Shown here: in pieces, positions 7,298 through 13,157 of the stretch
Position numbering within the stretch: position 1 is the stretch's first letter
Layout: each line of letters opens with the position of its first letter
NCBI GenBank assembly: GCA_023135995.1
Contig: JAGLRY010000032.1
Span: forward strand, 1-13,157
Reading direction: 5' to 3'
Source of the DNA: Candidatus Aminicenantota bacterium
GTDB taxonomy: Bacteria; Acidobacteriota; Aminicenantia; Aminicenantales; Aminicenantaceae
DNA: 13,157 bases
Notes under the pieces: model-generated
What the model was told of the DNA's origin: nothing
What the model saw: only the letters and a program-made list of their open reading frames with translations
Databases searched by the model: none
Made by a program: the position numbers and the translations under genes

Positions 7298-7326
7298 TTG
7301 ACAAGCGGAGGAATTTCCGCTAAAGT
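7298..7326 (+). promoter_or_regulatory. Distal sigma-70 promoter with dyad in its spacer
   Basis: TTGACA (7298-7303), 17 nt, then TAAAGT (7321-7326). The spacer contains an inverted repeat, AGCGGA (7304-7309) and TCCGCT (7316-7321), placed exactly between the two promoter boxes, as an operator might be. Transcription would start near 7333, about 119 nt ahead of the SpoIID gene. The leader has AGGAG (7378-7382), but only two- or three-codon frames follow it. Confidence 0.45.
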
Positions 7327-7405
7327 ATGGCATTCTTAACAAGGAATATAAGCCACAAGATATTGTGTGAATAAATAGGAGAGGTTGAATATATAGAATT
7401 TTTGC

Positions 7406-7435
7406 TTGACACCTTACTAAATATTTCCATATAAT
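7406..7435 (+). promoter_or_regulatory. Proximal consensus sigma-70 promoter of the SpoIID gene
   Basis: A perfect TTGACA (7406-7411), 18 nt, and a perfect TATAAT (7430-7435). Transcription should start about 7442, only some 9-10 nt before the ATG at 7452. No Shine-Dalgarno fits in that space, so the mRNA would have a very short leader. Confidence 0.7.
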
Positions 7436-7451
7436 TCCCTCCAGTCAGCCC

Positions 7452-9668
7452 ATGAAAAAAATCCTCAACAAGAATCTGAAGTTTTTTGTTATCGCATCAC
7501 TTTCTCTATTCTTTTTGGGGAGTGATCCGGTTGAATTCGCTGCAGAAAAAGCGTTTTTTCATGGTTATTTGATCCCTAAGCCGATCATCAGAATAGGGCT
7601 TGGGGTCAACTTGAGTCAGATCCAGATTGCGGCATCTGATGGCATGAAAGTGTATGAGGTCAAAGAAAATTACAAGCTCATCGCGGAGGATGTCGAAGAA
7701 GTTTTCGTGAAGGGCCACAAGGAAAAGCTCTCTGAAAAATTCCTGATACAAGTAGCTCAAACCAAAGATATCAAAGAGGCTGAATTTGTTGCTCAGGAAC
7801 TCAGGACTGTAATTGCTCATAAAGTCTTTGTGACTGAAAACACAGAGGATAAGATCGAAGGTATCTATCATGTTATCGTGGGTGATTTTCTCACGCGAGG
7901 AACTGCTCTTAGTTTCGTGAGCAAGCTGAACGAAATAGGTGTAAAAGACACTTGGATCCTCCAGGAGGAAGTCACCGAAGACGAATCAACGCCGCTTTGG
8001 ATTCTTGTCAACGATGAGCTCAAGACTTTGAGTGATGAGACCGTTCTCTATTTTATACCCAGTACAGCGCAAAGTTATCTCTCATTCAAGGGGAGGGATT
8101 ATCGAGGAATCTTCATCCTTAGGGCCAGTCGGAAGGGTGTCGTCCTGGTGAATGTCCTCAACCTCGCAGACTATTTGAGATCCGTGGTGCCCAGCGAACT
8201 TTCCCCATATAACTTCAATGAGCTCGAGGCCCATAAAGCTCAGGCTGTGGCCGCTCGAACATATGCCACAAAGAACTTGAAACGAAACGATGCCCTTGGG
8301 TATGACCTTTGTGACACTCCCAAATCACAGTTCTACAAAGGGATGAATGCCGAACACCCTTTGTGCAGCCAAGCCGTTGATGAGACGCGGGGGGAAGTCG
8401 CTCTATACAGGGGAAAACTGATCGATGCCCTCTACACGAGCACCTGTGGGGGGATGACTGAGAATGTGGAAGATGTTTTTCGAGGCCCTGCTTTGCCCTA
8501 TCTCAGGAGTACAGAATGTGTCTATGATAAACAAAAAGAATGGGCCTTGGAGAGCCAAAATTTGATTCTTCCCGTTTACATCAATGGGAATAATATCAAT
8601 CTTGAGATCGCCTCCTTGTTGAGTCTGGGAGTGATCTCACAGGAGCTGGATCCTGTGTATTATGGAGTGGAAGTCAGCTTTGAGGAAGCGGCTCTCTGGA
8701 TTAAAAATGCCATGCCGGTTCTGGGTAAAAAAGCACAGGACTTCACGGGTGAACCTGTCGCGATCAGCCATCTGACATTCGCCGATCTTGTGGTCGACGC
8801 TCTTGGGTGGCAAGAGAAAATTGACAATTTGATGCTCAAGAGTGAAAAGACATTCATTCTTAAGGATGTCGGTGAATGGAATGGAGAGGTGGGCAGTTGC
8901 CTGGCTTTTCTCCTCCAAGAGGGAATATTCCCAGCTTTTGCGAATGCTGAGGAGGTGGAGAGTACACTCACACGCGGTGAAGTCGTCCATTACCTTTGGA
9001 GGATCATACAGGGACATCCCGATGTGACTCATCATGGAACATTCAAAGAGATCAAAGATGGAAAAGTGTGTGTCGAAGAGGAAAGGGAGGAGAAAGAAAT
9101 AATGCTTTCTCCGGGCTATTTTCTAGTCAAAAGCTATAACGAAAACAGCTCTTTTCTATCGCATGTGTATCTGCTCGGAGGCGAAAAGGTCACTTGGATC
9201 GAAAAGGACAGCGGTATTAGATTGTTGACGATCCTTTATCCTCCGTATTCTAATATCTTAGACCGAAGCTCAGCTCTTCACAGCTGGGAAGTTCGGATAT
9301 CCAAGGAGGACCTGGAGAAAAGGATCAATGAGTACTACCCGGTAGGGCAGCTAGAAGATCTGGTGGTCCAGAAGAGGGGCGACTCAAAGAGAGTGATAGC
9401 GCTCTCGATCAAAGGAGATGAAGCCCAGGTTGTTGTTCAAGGTCTCAGAATCCGGAGGGTACTGGGATTGCGAGAGATGCTTTTTGTCATAAATCGGGAA
9501 TATAATGACGCAGGCGAGTTGACACATTACACATTCAATGGGAGAGGTTGGGGACATGGTGTCGGCTTGTGCCAGGTCGGCGCTTACGGGATGGCAATGG
9601 CTGGTGCGGACTATAAAGAGATTCTGAAGAAGTATTATGAAGGGATCAAAATCACAAAGATTTATTAA
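7452..9668 (+). CDS. Exported SpoIID/LytB-domain protein with SPOR-like and SLH-like segments
   Basis: A 738-residue protein with a signal sequence (basic 1-10, hydrophobic 11-22). Segments: an N-terminal I-R-I-G-L strand region (46-70) usual in this family; a SPOR-like segment (about 96-172), a fold that binds denuded glycan strands; SpoIID part one (about 205-355) with V-V-P-S-E249, where E249 aligns with the catalytic Glu of SpoIID, E-A-H-K-A-Q-A-V-A-A-R-T-Y, and T-S-T-C-G-G; and SpoIID part two (about 610-738) with F-N-G-R-G-W-G-H-G-V-G (695-705) and a final K-K-Y-Y-E-G. Between the halves, which usually join directly, lies an insertion of about 250 residues containing an SLH-like stretch (about 469-519) ending L-T-R-G-E. 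Characterised SpoIID is a lytic transglycosylase of peptidoglycan; this one probably trims or remodels the wall. It is not evidence of sporulation, since such proteins occur widely in non-sporulating bacteria. Confidence 0.92.
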   Translation: MKKILNKNLKFFVIASLSLFFLGSDPVEFAAEKAFFHGYLIPKPIIRIGLGVNLSQIQIAASDGMKVYEVKENYKLIAEDVEEVFVKGHKEKLSEKFLIQVAQTKDIKEAEFVAQELRTVIAHKVFVTENTEDKIEGIYHVIVGDFLTRGTALSFVSKLNEIGVKDTWILQEEVTEDESTPLWILVNDELKTLSDETVLYFIPSTAQSYLSFKGRDYRGIFILRASRKGVVLVNVLNLADYLRSVVPSELSPYNFNELEAHKAQAVAARTYATKNLKRNDALGYDLCDTPKSQFYKGMNAEHPLCSQAVDETRGEVALYRGKLIDALYTSTCGGMTENVEDVFRGPALPYLRSTECVYDKQKEWALESQNLILPVYINGNNINLEIASLLSLGVISQELDPVYYGVEVSFEEAALWIKNAMPVLGKKAQDFTGEPVAISHLTFADLVVDALGWQEKIDNLMLKSEKTFILKDVGEWNGEVGSCLAFLLQEGIFPAFANAEEVESTLTRGEVVHYLWRIIQGHPDVTHHGTFKEIKDGKVCVEEEREEKEIMLSPGYFLVKSYNENSSFLSHVYLLGGEKVTWIEKDSGIRLLTILYPPYSNILDRSSALHSWEVRISKEDLEKRINEYYPVGQLEDLVVQKRGDSKRVIALSIKGDEAQVVVQGLRIRRVLGLREMLFVINREYNDAGELTHYTFNGRGWGHGVGLCQVGAYGMAMAGADYKEILKKYYEGIKITKIY

Positions 9669-9669
9669 T

Positions 9670-9699
9670 CTGAATTATTCATAAAATCTGCCGATACTT
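9670..9699. repeat. Dispersed intergenic repeat, copy 3
   Basis: It begins one base after the SpoIID stop codon. The palindromic core TGAATTATTCA (9671-9681) is followed by ATAAAA and CGATACTT, matching the left ~30 bp of the element at 6878-6953 with a one-base length difference and a few mismatches. No right end is present. The core could form only a tiny stem, and no terminator is visible between the two genes. Confidence 0.55.
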
Positions 9700-9716
9700 A
9701 TTCTCAAAAAAAGCTC

Positions 9717-9745
9717 TTGACAAACCATGTACCTTGTTATACATT
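9717..9745 (+). promoter_or_regulatory. Promoter of the PadR operon
   Basis: TTGACA (9717-9722) is followed after 17 nt by TACATT (9740-9745, four of six) or after 15 nt by TATACA (9738-9743, four of six, including the first three bases). Transcription would start about 9750, some 11 nt before the PadR ATG at 9761, just before or within the AGG (9751-9753) that could act as ribosome site. The promoter is overlapped by the GTAC palindrome. Confidence 0.55.
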
Positions 9746-9749
9746 GTAC
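9729..9749. promoter_or_regulatory. Candidate PadR operator (palindrome)
   Basis: An imperfect palindrome GTAC-N2-TGT-N3-ACA-N2-GTAC: seven of ten base pairs around the centre (9739) are symmetrical. It also contains ATGT (9727-9730) and ACAT (9741-9744), the half-sites known from PadR-family operators, though with 10 rather than the classical 8 bp between them. It covers the -10 region, so a bound repressor would block transcription. PadR regulators commonly repress their own operon, which makes the downstream gene the obvious ligand of this site. Confidence 0.5.
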
Positions 9750-9760
9750 TAGGTGTTAAT

Positions 9761-10153
9761 ATGGAACATAAAATTCGGCAGCTAAGAAAAGGAATCCTGG
9801 AACTTGCCATTCTCAAATGTCTTCACCAAGAAAGCCATTATGGGTACTCCATCATTAAAACGATCTCCGAAAGAAGCGAGATCGAACTCACAGAAGGGAC
9901 GATCTATCCTATTCTCTCTCGTCTTGCTAAAGATGATATGGTGAGCTCAGAATGGGTGGAATCCAAACAGGGTCCTCCGCGGAAGTACTATTCACTGACT
10001 CCAAAAGGCAAAAAAGTCTATGATACCCTGATCGGTGAATTCGAGAGGCTGACAGATATGGTAACAAATGTTGGCGGAAAGCAGGAGGAATGGCAAAAAA
10101 GCGAAGAAGGAAAACGCATTATCGTAAGAAAGGAGAGACAAGATGAAGAATGA
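9761..10153 (+). CDS. PadR-family transcriptional regulator
   Basis: A 130-residue winged helix-turn-helix protein of usual length for the short PadR class. Seen: the family's opening L-R-K-G-I-L-E-L-A-I-L-K (about 7-18), H-Y-G-Y-S-I (26-31), and T-E-G-T-I-Y-P-I-L-S-R-L (44-55), the recognition helix. The wing G-P-P-R-K-Y-Y-S-L-T-P-K-G (about 71-83) precedes a short C-terminal dimerisation helix. The ATG at 9761 is preferred because the protein then begins as the family does and AGG lies 7 nt upstream; an in-frame TTG at 9734 lies inside the operator and is rejected. Its reading frame overlaps the HAAS gene by 11 nt, so the two are translationally coupled. It probably represses this operon through the palindrome at 9729-9749; the inducing signal is unknown. 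Confidence 0.92.
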   Translation: MEHKIRQLRKGILELAILKCLHQESHYGYSIIKTISERSEIELTEGTIYPILSRLAKDDMVSSEWVESKQGPPRKYYSLTPKGKKVYDTLIGEFERLTDMVTNVGGKQEEWQKSEEGKRIIVRKERQDEE

Positions 10154-10817
10154 ACTCACGGAACCCGTAGAAAAGATCATCCAGAATTATTTGAATCGTC
10201 TCAAACGTCATTTGAAAGGGCTCTCCGAGAATGACCAAGAGGAGCTTTTGAAGGAGATCCATTCTCATATCTATGAATCCTACGTCAATGATCCCACCGA
10301 AAGCGAGGTAGAACGCATTTTCCATGTCCTCGATAGATTGGGAGAACCCGCCGAAGTTGCCTCTTCCCGAATGTCGGATGCCATTGTCACTATTGGAAAA
10401 AAGAGAAAGCTTCCTTTTTTGATCCTTTCAGGCCTTCTGATCGGACTTATAGGTGTGCCGCTAGGGATTGGTGGAGCTGGAATCTTGTTTGGTCTTTTCG
10501 CTTCAGTCCTTGTCCTCATATTGTCTTTCTACATCCTTGCCTTCAGCCTCCTCTTCACCGGCTGGATAGGTGTCATCGTGAGTATAGCGAGGCTTATCAA
10601 TCCCTATTTTCTCGATCCTTATGTACAGATGTACCCTCTTTTACCTGATCCGGTTGCTAATGCGATCATTTATATCCTGGCCTCATTATTATTAGCTGCA
10701 CTCGGTATTGGCATGTTATTACTGGGCCGATATTTAATGCGGGGATTCAGGTTTCTGGTCCATGTCACTTTCGAAAAGATCAGGGGATTTCGGGTGAGAC
10801 GGAGACTTACGAATTAG
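10143..10817 (+). CDS. HAAS (DUF1700-like) domain membrane protein
   Basis: A 224-residue protein. The N-terminal ~78 residues are helical and fit the HAAS/DUF1700 domain: Y-L-N-R-L-K-R-H-L-K-G-L (16-27), E-E-L-L-K-E-I-H-S-H-I (33-43) and L-G-E-P-A-E-V-A (66-73). Three or four transmembrane segments follow (about 90-111, 113-148 possibly as two, and 173-196), ending in a basic tail that should be cytoplasmic. The ATG at 10143 has AAAGGAG (10129-10135) 7 nt upstream and overlaps the PadR gene by 11 nt. HAAS-domain proteins are very often encoded directly after a short PadR regulator, and the pair is thought to form a sensing module in which the membrane protein modulates the regulator; this is not biochemically settled. 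Confidence 0.85.
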   Translation: MKNELTEPVEKIIQNYLNRLKRHLKGLSENDQEELLKEIHSHIYESYVNDPTESEVERIFHVLDRLGEPAEVASSRMSDAIVTIGKKRKLPFLILSGLLIGLIGVPLGIGGAGILFGLFASVLVLILSFYILAFSLLFTGWIGVIVSIARLINPYFLDPYVQMYPLLPDPVANAIIYILASLLLAALGIGMLLLGRYLMRGFRFLVHVTFEKIRGFRVRRRLTN

Positions 10818-10858
10818 AACTTATTTTAATATTTCAATCAATCCTGAGAACCTTCCTT

Positions 10859-10879
10859 TGCGAGCTCTCTTGCATTTTT
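10859..10879 (+). terminator. Weak terminator or attenuator between the HAAS and transporter genes
   Basis: The stem TGCGAG (10859-10864) and CTTGCA (10869-10874), with a CTCT loop and one G-U pair, is followed directly by TTTTT (10875-10879). The six-pair stem is short for an intrinsic terminator. No promoter is visible in the 25 bp before the transporter start, so it may act as a partial terminator within the operon. Confidence 0.35.
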
Positions 10880-10904
10880 AGCCCTTTGAGGATAAGCTTC
10901 ATCC

Positions 10905-12275
10905 ATGCCCGAAAGCCTTGAATTACCAGAGGTCCAAGATAAAAAATCCGAATCTTTAAAACTTGTCCTCTCTGTTCTCCCGGCATTCCTGATCGGCATG
11001 GCCTTTGGATTGGGAAAGATCGTTCGGGATTGTTCCCTCACGTGCAACGTTGGCTACGAACTTTCACCCCTTGCTATTATTGCAGCTGGGATTATTGCTA
11101 TTCCAATATCAGCTATGACAGTTCGTTTAGCTATTCGCCTCGGTTATCCGCGTTGGCAAGTGTGGAACCTCGCCGCGATAGCCATCAGTTTTTTTGTATT
11201 TTGGTTTGCCGCCTATTCCATTGTGACCCGTTATCCCTCTGGCGTGGAAACATCAGTGAGTGCCCACAGTGGGAACCTTCCTGTCCGGCTCATTTACTTG
11301 GGATTTTTCGTCTGGCTGGGCGGTGTATCGGTGGTTTTCTCACCAAACATAAAGAGGACAATTTATAAACTCTATGACTCGAGAGAGCGACCCAAGGCAT
11401 TGGCTCTTTCGACGGCTGCGTTTATCTCTGGGGGGCTAGCCGGTAGTTTTGTTGCAACATTTACCATCCCCGCCATCATGGACAAGTTTGACCTGAGGTA
11501 TGAGCTTGCCCGAGACACTCTCATGCTGGGGATGGGAATTCTGATTCTGCTCACGATTCCTGTTTTTGTCATCATCTCTCGGTTATATCCGAGGGATTTT
11601 TTCGGTTCACAGAATGTCGATCCCACTGAAGCTCAACTCTCCATCTTTCCCGGTACCAGCCGAATAAATCTTGGCAATTCTATACGTCTAATTGCATCAG
11701 ATTCTAAGCTCAAACAGATGGCGGGATTGATCCTCATGAGGGGAATGGCTGACACTGTTTTGCTTTACCTATTCTATTGGCTTGTGACGGAGCAGACACC
11801 ATCGACAAACGGACGTACTGTGTTTTTTGCTGATTTTTATATCGTGCTCAATGCCAGCACGCTCCTCCTGCTTGTTTTTGGAACGAATCGTATGATCAAC
11901 AGGGTCGGGCTGATCCTTGCGCTCCTTATACTGCCTTTTACTCTACTTTTGGGGACTTCCTATCTTATAGTACAGACCCTGATAGTAGTGGCTTATGTTC
12001 TAAGAATCGTTGATTCCGCCCTGGAGCAATCTCTTTACAGCCAAAGCTTGGACCGAGTGATCCTCCAGGTCGATGAATCTCAGGCCCCTTCTGTCCGCCC
12101 GGTATTCCATGGCCTTGCCCCGCGTATAGGAAGAGGCCTGGGAGCTATCTGTGTTCTCATTCTGACCTTCGGCATCGGAGTGACTTTCCAGCAGATGTCA
12201 GTTTTCTTTTTGGCTATCCTGGTATTATGGACCCTAACAGTGTTTTCTCTTCGGCCACACCTCCGATCCGTGTAA
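10905..12275 (+). CDS. MFS-type transporter related to the NTT (ATP/ADP translocase) branch
   Basis: A 456-residue polytopic protein with 11-12 hydrophobic segments (about 19-38, 53-77, 86-107, 128-147, 164-189, 205-227, 272-295, 309-326, 333-368 possibly as two, 410-428, 431-449). The first loop K-I-V-R-D (38-42), the A-I-P-I-S-A (65-70) helix and the central hydrophilic segment (228-270) recall nucleotide-translocase-like MFS proteins rather than drug exporters. No residue pattern proves nucleotide transport, so substrate is left open. The ATG at 10905 has GAGGA (10888-10892) 12 nt upstream, a rather wide spacing. It lies 87 bp after the HAAS gene on the same strand and is probably the cargo of the PadR-HAAS operon. 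Confidence 0.7.
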   Translation: MPESLELPEVQDKKSESLKLVLSVLPAFLIGMAFGLGKIVRDCSLTCNVGYELSPLAIIAAGIIAIPISAMTVRLAIRLGYPRWQVWNLAAIAISFFVFWFAAYSIVTRYPSGVETSVSAHSGNLPVRLIYLGFFVWLGGVSVVFSPNIKRTIYKLYDSRERPKALALSTAAFISGGLAGSFVATFTIPAIMDKFDLRYELARDTLMLGMGILILLTIPVFVIISRLYPRDFFGSQNVDPTEAQLSIFPGTSRINLGNSIRLIASDSKLKQMAGLILMRGMADTVLLYLFYWLVTEQTPSTNGRTVFFADFYIVLNASTLLLLVFGTNRMINRVGLILALLILPFTLLLGTSYLIVQTLIVVAYVLRIVDSALEQSLYSQSLDRVILQVDESQAPSVRPVFHGLAPRIGRGLGAICVLILTFGIGVTFQQMSVFFLAILVLWTLTVFSLRPHLRSV

Positions 12276-12283
12276 GTTAAAAG

Positions 12284-12312
12284 TTGCCTTTTGGGAATCA
12301 TTCCAGTAAAAT
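12284..12312 (+). promoter_or_regulatory. Candidate promoter for the antiporter gene
   Basis: TTGCCT (12284-12289, four of six), 17 nt, then TAAAAT (12307-12312, five of six). Transcription would start near 12319, giving a leader of about 69 nt that begins at the repeat copy 12320-12340. Confidence 0.35.
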
Positions 12313-12319
12313 CACTAAC

Positions 12320-12340
12320 TTGAATTATTCATAAAAACGA
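12320..12340. repeat. Dispersed intergenic repeat, copy 4 (short)
   Basis: TTGAATTATTCATAAAAAC starts at 12320 and matches the palindromic core and A-run of the copies at 9670 and 6878, but the CGATACTT tail is lost. It is the weakest member of the family, and chance similarity in AT-rich DNA cannot be excluded for it alone. Confidence 0.4.
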
Positions 12341-12387
12341 TGTTCAGTTGAATGATCCAAAGACGTTGAGGTTAAAAGTCCACAAAG

Positions 12388-13157
12388 GTGTCTGACGAAA
12401 GAAAAGAGATCAAACTGGGTGCTGCCCTCATTCCTGTATTCTTTTTGATTATTGCCCTGTTTGTGACGATCAAAGTCTTCGGACTCCTTCCCCATATCCC
12501 TCTGATCGCTGCAGCGGCTGTTGCAGCCGGGGTTGCTATATTTTTCAAACATCCCTGGAAAGAGGTTCATGAGGGTATGGTCCATGGGATCAACTTGGCT
12601 ATGGGAGCCATCCTCATCTTAATGGTCGTGGGCACCATGATCGGAACATGGATATCAGGCGGGATCGTTCCCTCCATGATCTTTTATGGTTTAAAAGTCT
12701 TGTCCCCCGGTATCTTTCTTGTGGCCACTCTGATCATCTGTTCCATTGTCTCTCTCGGGACAGGCTCTTCTTGGTCGACGGCTGGAACCGTCGGAGTCGC
12801 CCTCGTCGGAGTCGGTCAAGGATTGGGCATACCCGTGTCGATGGTCGCCGGAGCCATTGTGTCCGGGGCCTATTTTGGCGATAAGATGTCCCCGCTTTCC
12901 GATACGACAAATCTGGCGCCCGCAGTTGCTGGAACAGATGTGTTTTCTCATATCAGGCACATGGTTTACACCACGGCTCCAGGATACATTCTTTCCATCG
13001 TTCTTTATGGAATCCTCGGCTCTCAATTTTCTGGGGGGGTTCTCGATAATCAGAATATCCAAACAATCCTCTCTACGCTCAAAGAGAATTTCTTTATTCA
13101 CCCTGTACTCTTGATCCCTCCTCTTCTTGTCATCGTTATGGTTGTGAAAAAGATCCC
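12388..13157 (+). CDS. nhaC: NhaC-type Na+/H+ antiporter (partial, runs off the window)
   Basis: The first 256 residues are present and the frame is open to the last base; the family is about 450-500 residues, so roughly half is missing. The GTG at 12388 is the only start codon after the in-frame stop TAA at 12373, and the next in-frame ATG would remove the first helices. GAGGT (12368-12372) lies 15 nt upstream, too far for a good ribosome site, so the start is moderately sure. Seen: hydrophobic segments from about 11-31 onward, the L-G-T-G-S-S-W-S-T-A-G-T stretch (123-134), and G-A-Y-F-G-D-K-M-S-P-L-S-D-T-T (160-174), both hallmarks of NhaC-family sodium/proton antiporters that exchange cytoplasmic Na+ for external protons. 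Some family members move organic substrates such as malate/lactate instead, so the exact cargo is not fixed. Confidence 0.88.
   Translation, partial: MSDERKEIKLGAALIPVFFLIIALFVTIKVFGLLPHIPLIAAAAVAAGVAIFFKHPWKEVHEGMVHGINLAMGAILILMVVGTMIGTWISGGIVPSMIFYGLKVLSPGIFLVATLIICSIVSLGTGSSWSTAGTVGVALVGVGQGLGIPVSMVAGAIVSGAYFGDKMSPLSDTTNLAPAVAGTDVFSHIRHMVYTTAPGYILSIVLYGILGSQFSGGVLDNQNIQTILSTLKENFFIHPVLLIPPLLVIVMVVKKI

Larger units (their letters stand above)
6848..7451. other. Divergent intergenic region without a convincing gene
   Basis: These 604 bp separate the minus-strand peptidase from the plus-strand SpoIID gene. They hold an inverted-repeat element (6878-6953), a minus-strand promoter (6963-6991), a 49-bp palindrome (7122-7170) and two plus-strand promoters (7298-7326 and 7406-7435). 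A 119-codon minus-strand frame (6983-7342) reads straight through the palindrome and the distal promoter, has no recognisable domain and is not called as a gene. In 7000-7121 and 7171-7297 I see nothing recognisable. Confidence 0.7.

Noticed and set aside
6983..7342. 119-codon frame on the minus strand in the divergent intergenic region
   Set aside because: It reads through the 49-bp palindrome and the distal promoter, and its composition resembles no known family. Left uncalled, though a decayed gene cannot be fully excluded.
9734..9760. TTG start nine codons before the PadR ATG
   Set aside because: The TTG lies inside the operator/-10 region, upstream of the expected transcription start, and the extra residues do not resemble the family.
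1245..13157. Sporulation locus suggested by the SpoIID protein
   Set aside because: No other sporulation gene is seen, and SpoIID/LytB domains are common in non-sporulating bacteria as wall-modifying proteins.
1..13157. CRISPR arrays, tRNA or rRNA genes, intact insertion sequences
   Set aside because: No regular repeat-spacer pattern, cloverleaf, rRNA motif or transposase frame could be recognised on either strand.

Overview
The window looks like chromosomal DNA of an uncultured bacterium of middling GC content. It has Gram-negative-type regulation, with a sigma-54 enhancer-binding protein and a sigma-54 promoter, and consensus sigma-70 promoters. A SpoIID/LytB-type envelope protein lies next to genes with no other sign of sporulation. 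The mix would suit Candidatus Aminicenantes or a relative of the Acidobacteriota, but this is an impression from gene content and no marker gene is present to prove it.

Left part (1-6847, all genes on the minus strand). In transcription order these are: a 1379-residue exported M14-type zinc carboxypeptidase (2708-6847), a sigma-54-dependent response regulator of the NtrC class (1245-2630), a small exported or membrane DUF5658-like protein (380-1009), and a short Fis-type helix-turn-helix fragment (119-322) resembling the tail of the regulator. The DUF5658-like gene has a well-formed sigma-54 promoter (GG-N10-GC) just upstream and an AT-rich dyad about 140 bp above the expected start of transcription. 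The adjacent regulator is therefore the obvious candidate activator.

Middle (6848-7451, 604 bp without a convincing gene). This divergent intergenic region holds a 76-bp inverted-repeat element that falls in the predicted leader of the peptidase mRNA, the peptidase promoter, a 49-bp near-perfect palindrome of the REP type, and two plus-strand promoters for the next gene. The proximal one is TTGACA-N18-TATAAT only 16 bp before the ATG, so its transcript would be almost leaderless.

Right part (7452-13157, all genes on the plus strand). First comes a 738-residue exported SpoIID/LytB protein with a SPOR-like segment and a large SLH-like insertion splitting the SpoIID domain. It is followed by a likely PadR operon: PadR regulator (9761-10153), overlapping HAAS/DUF1700-like membrane protein (10143-10817), and an MFS-type transporter resembling the ATP/ADP translocase (NTT) branch (10905-12275). 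A GTAC-bounded palindrome in the PadR promoter is a likely autoregulatory operator. The window ends inside an NhaC-type Na+/H+ antiporter gene that starts at a GTG (12388) and runs off the edge.

A short dispersed repeat with a TGAATTATTCA-like core occurs in four intergenic places (73-95, 6878-6953, 9670-9699, 12320-12340). No tRNA, rRNA, CRISPR array or intact insertion sequence was seen.
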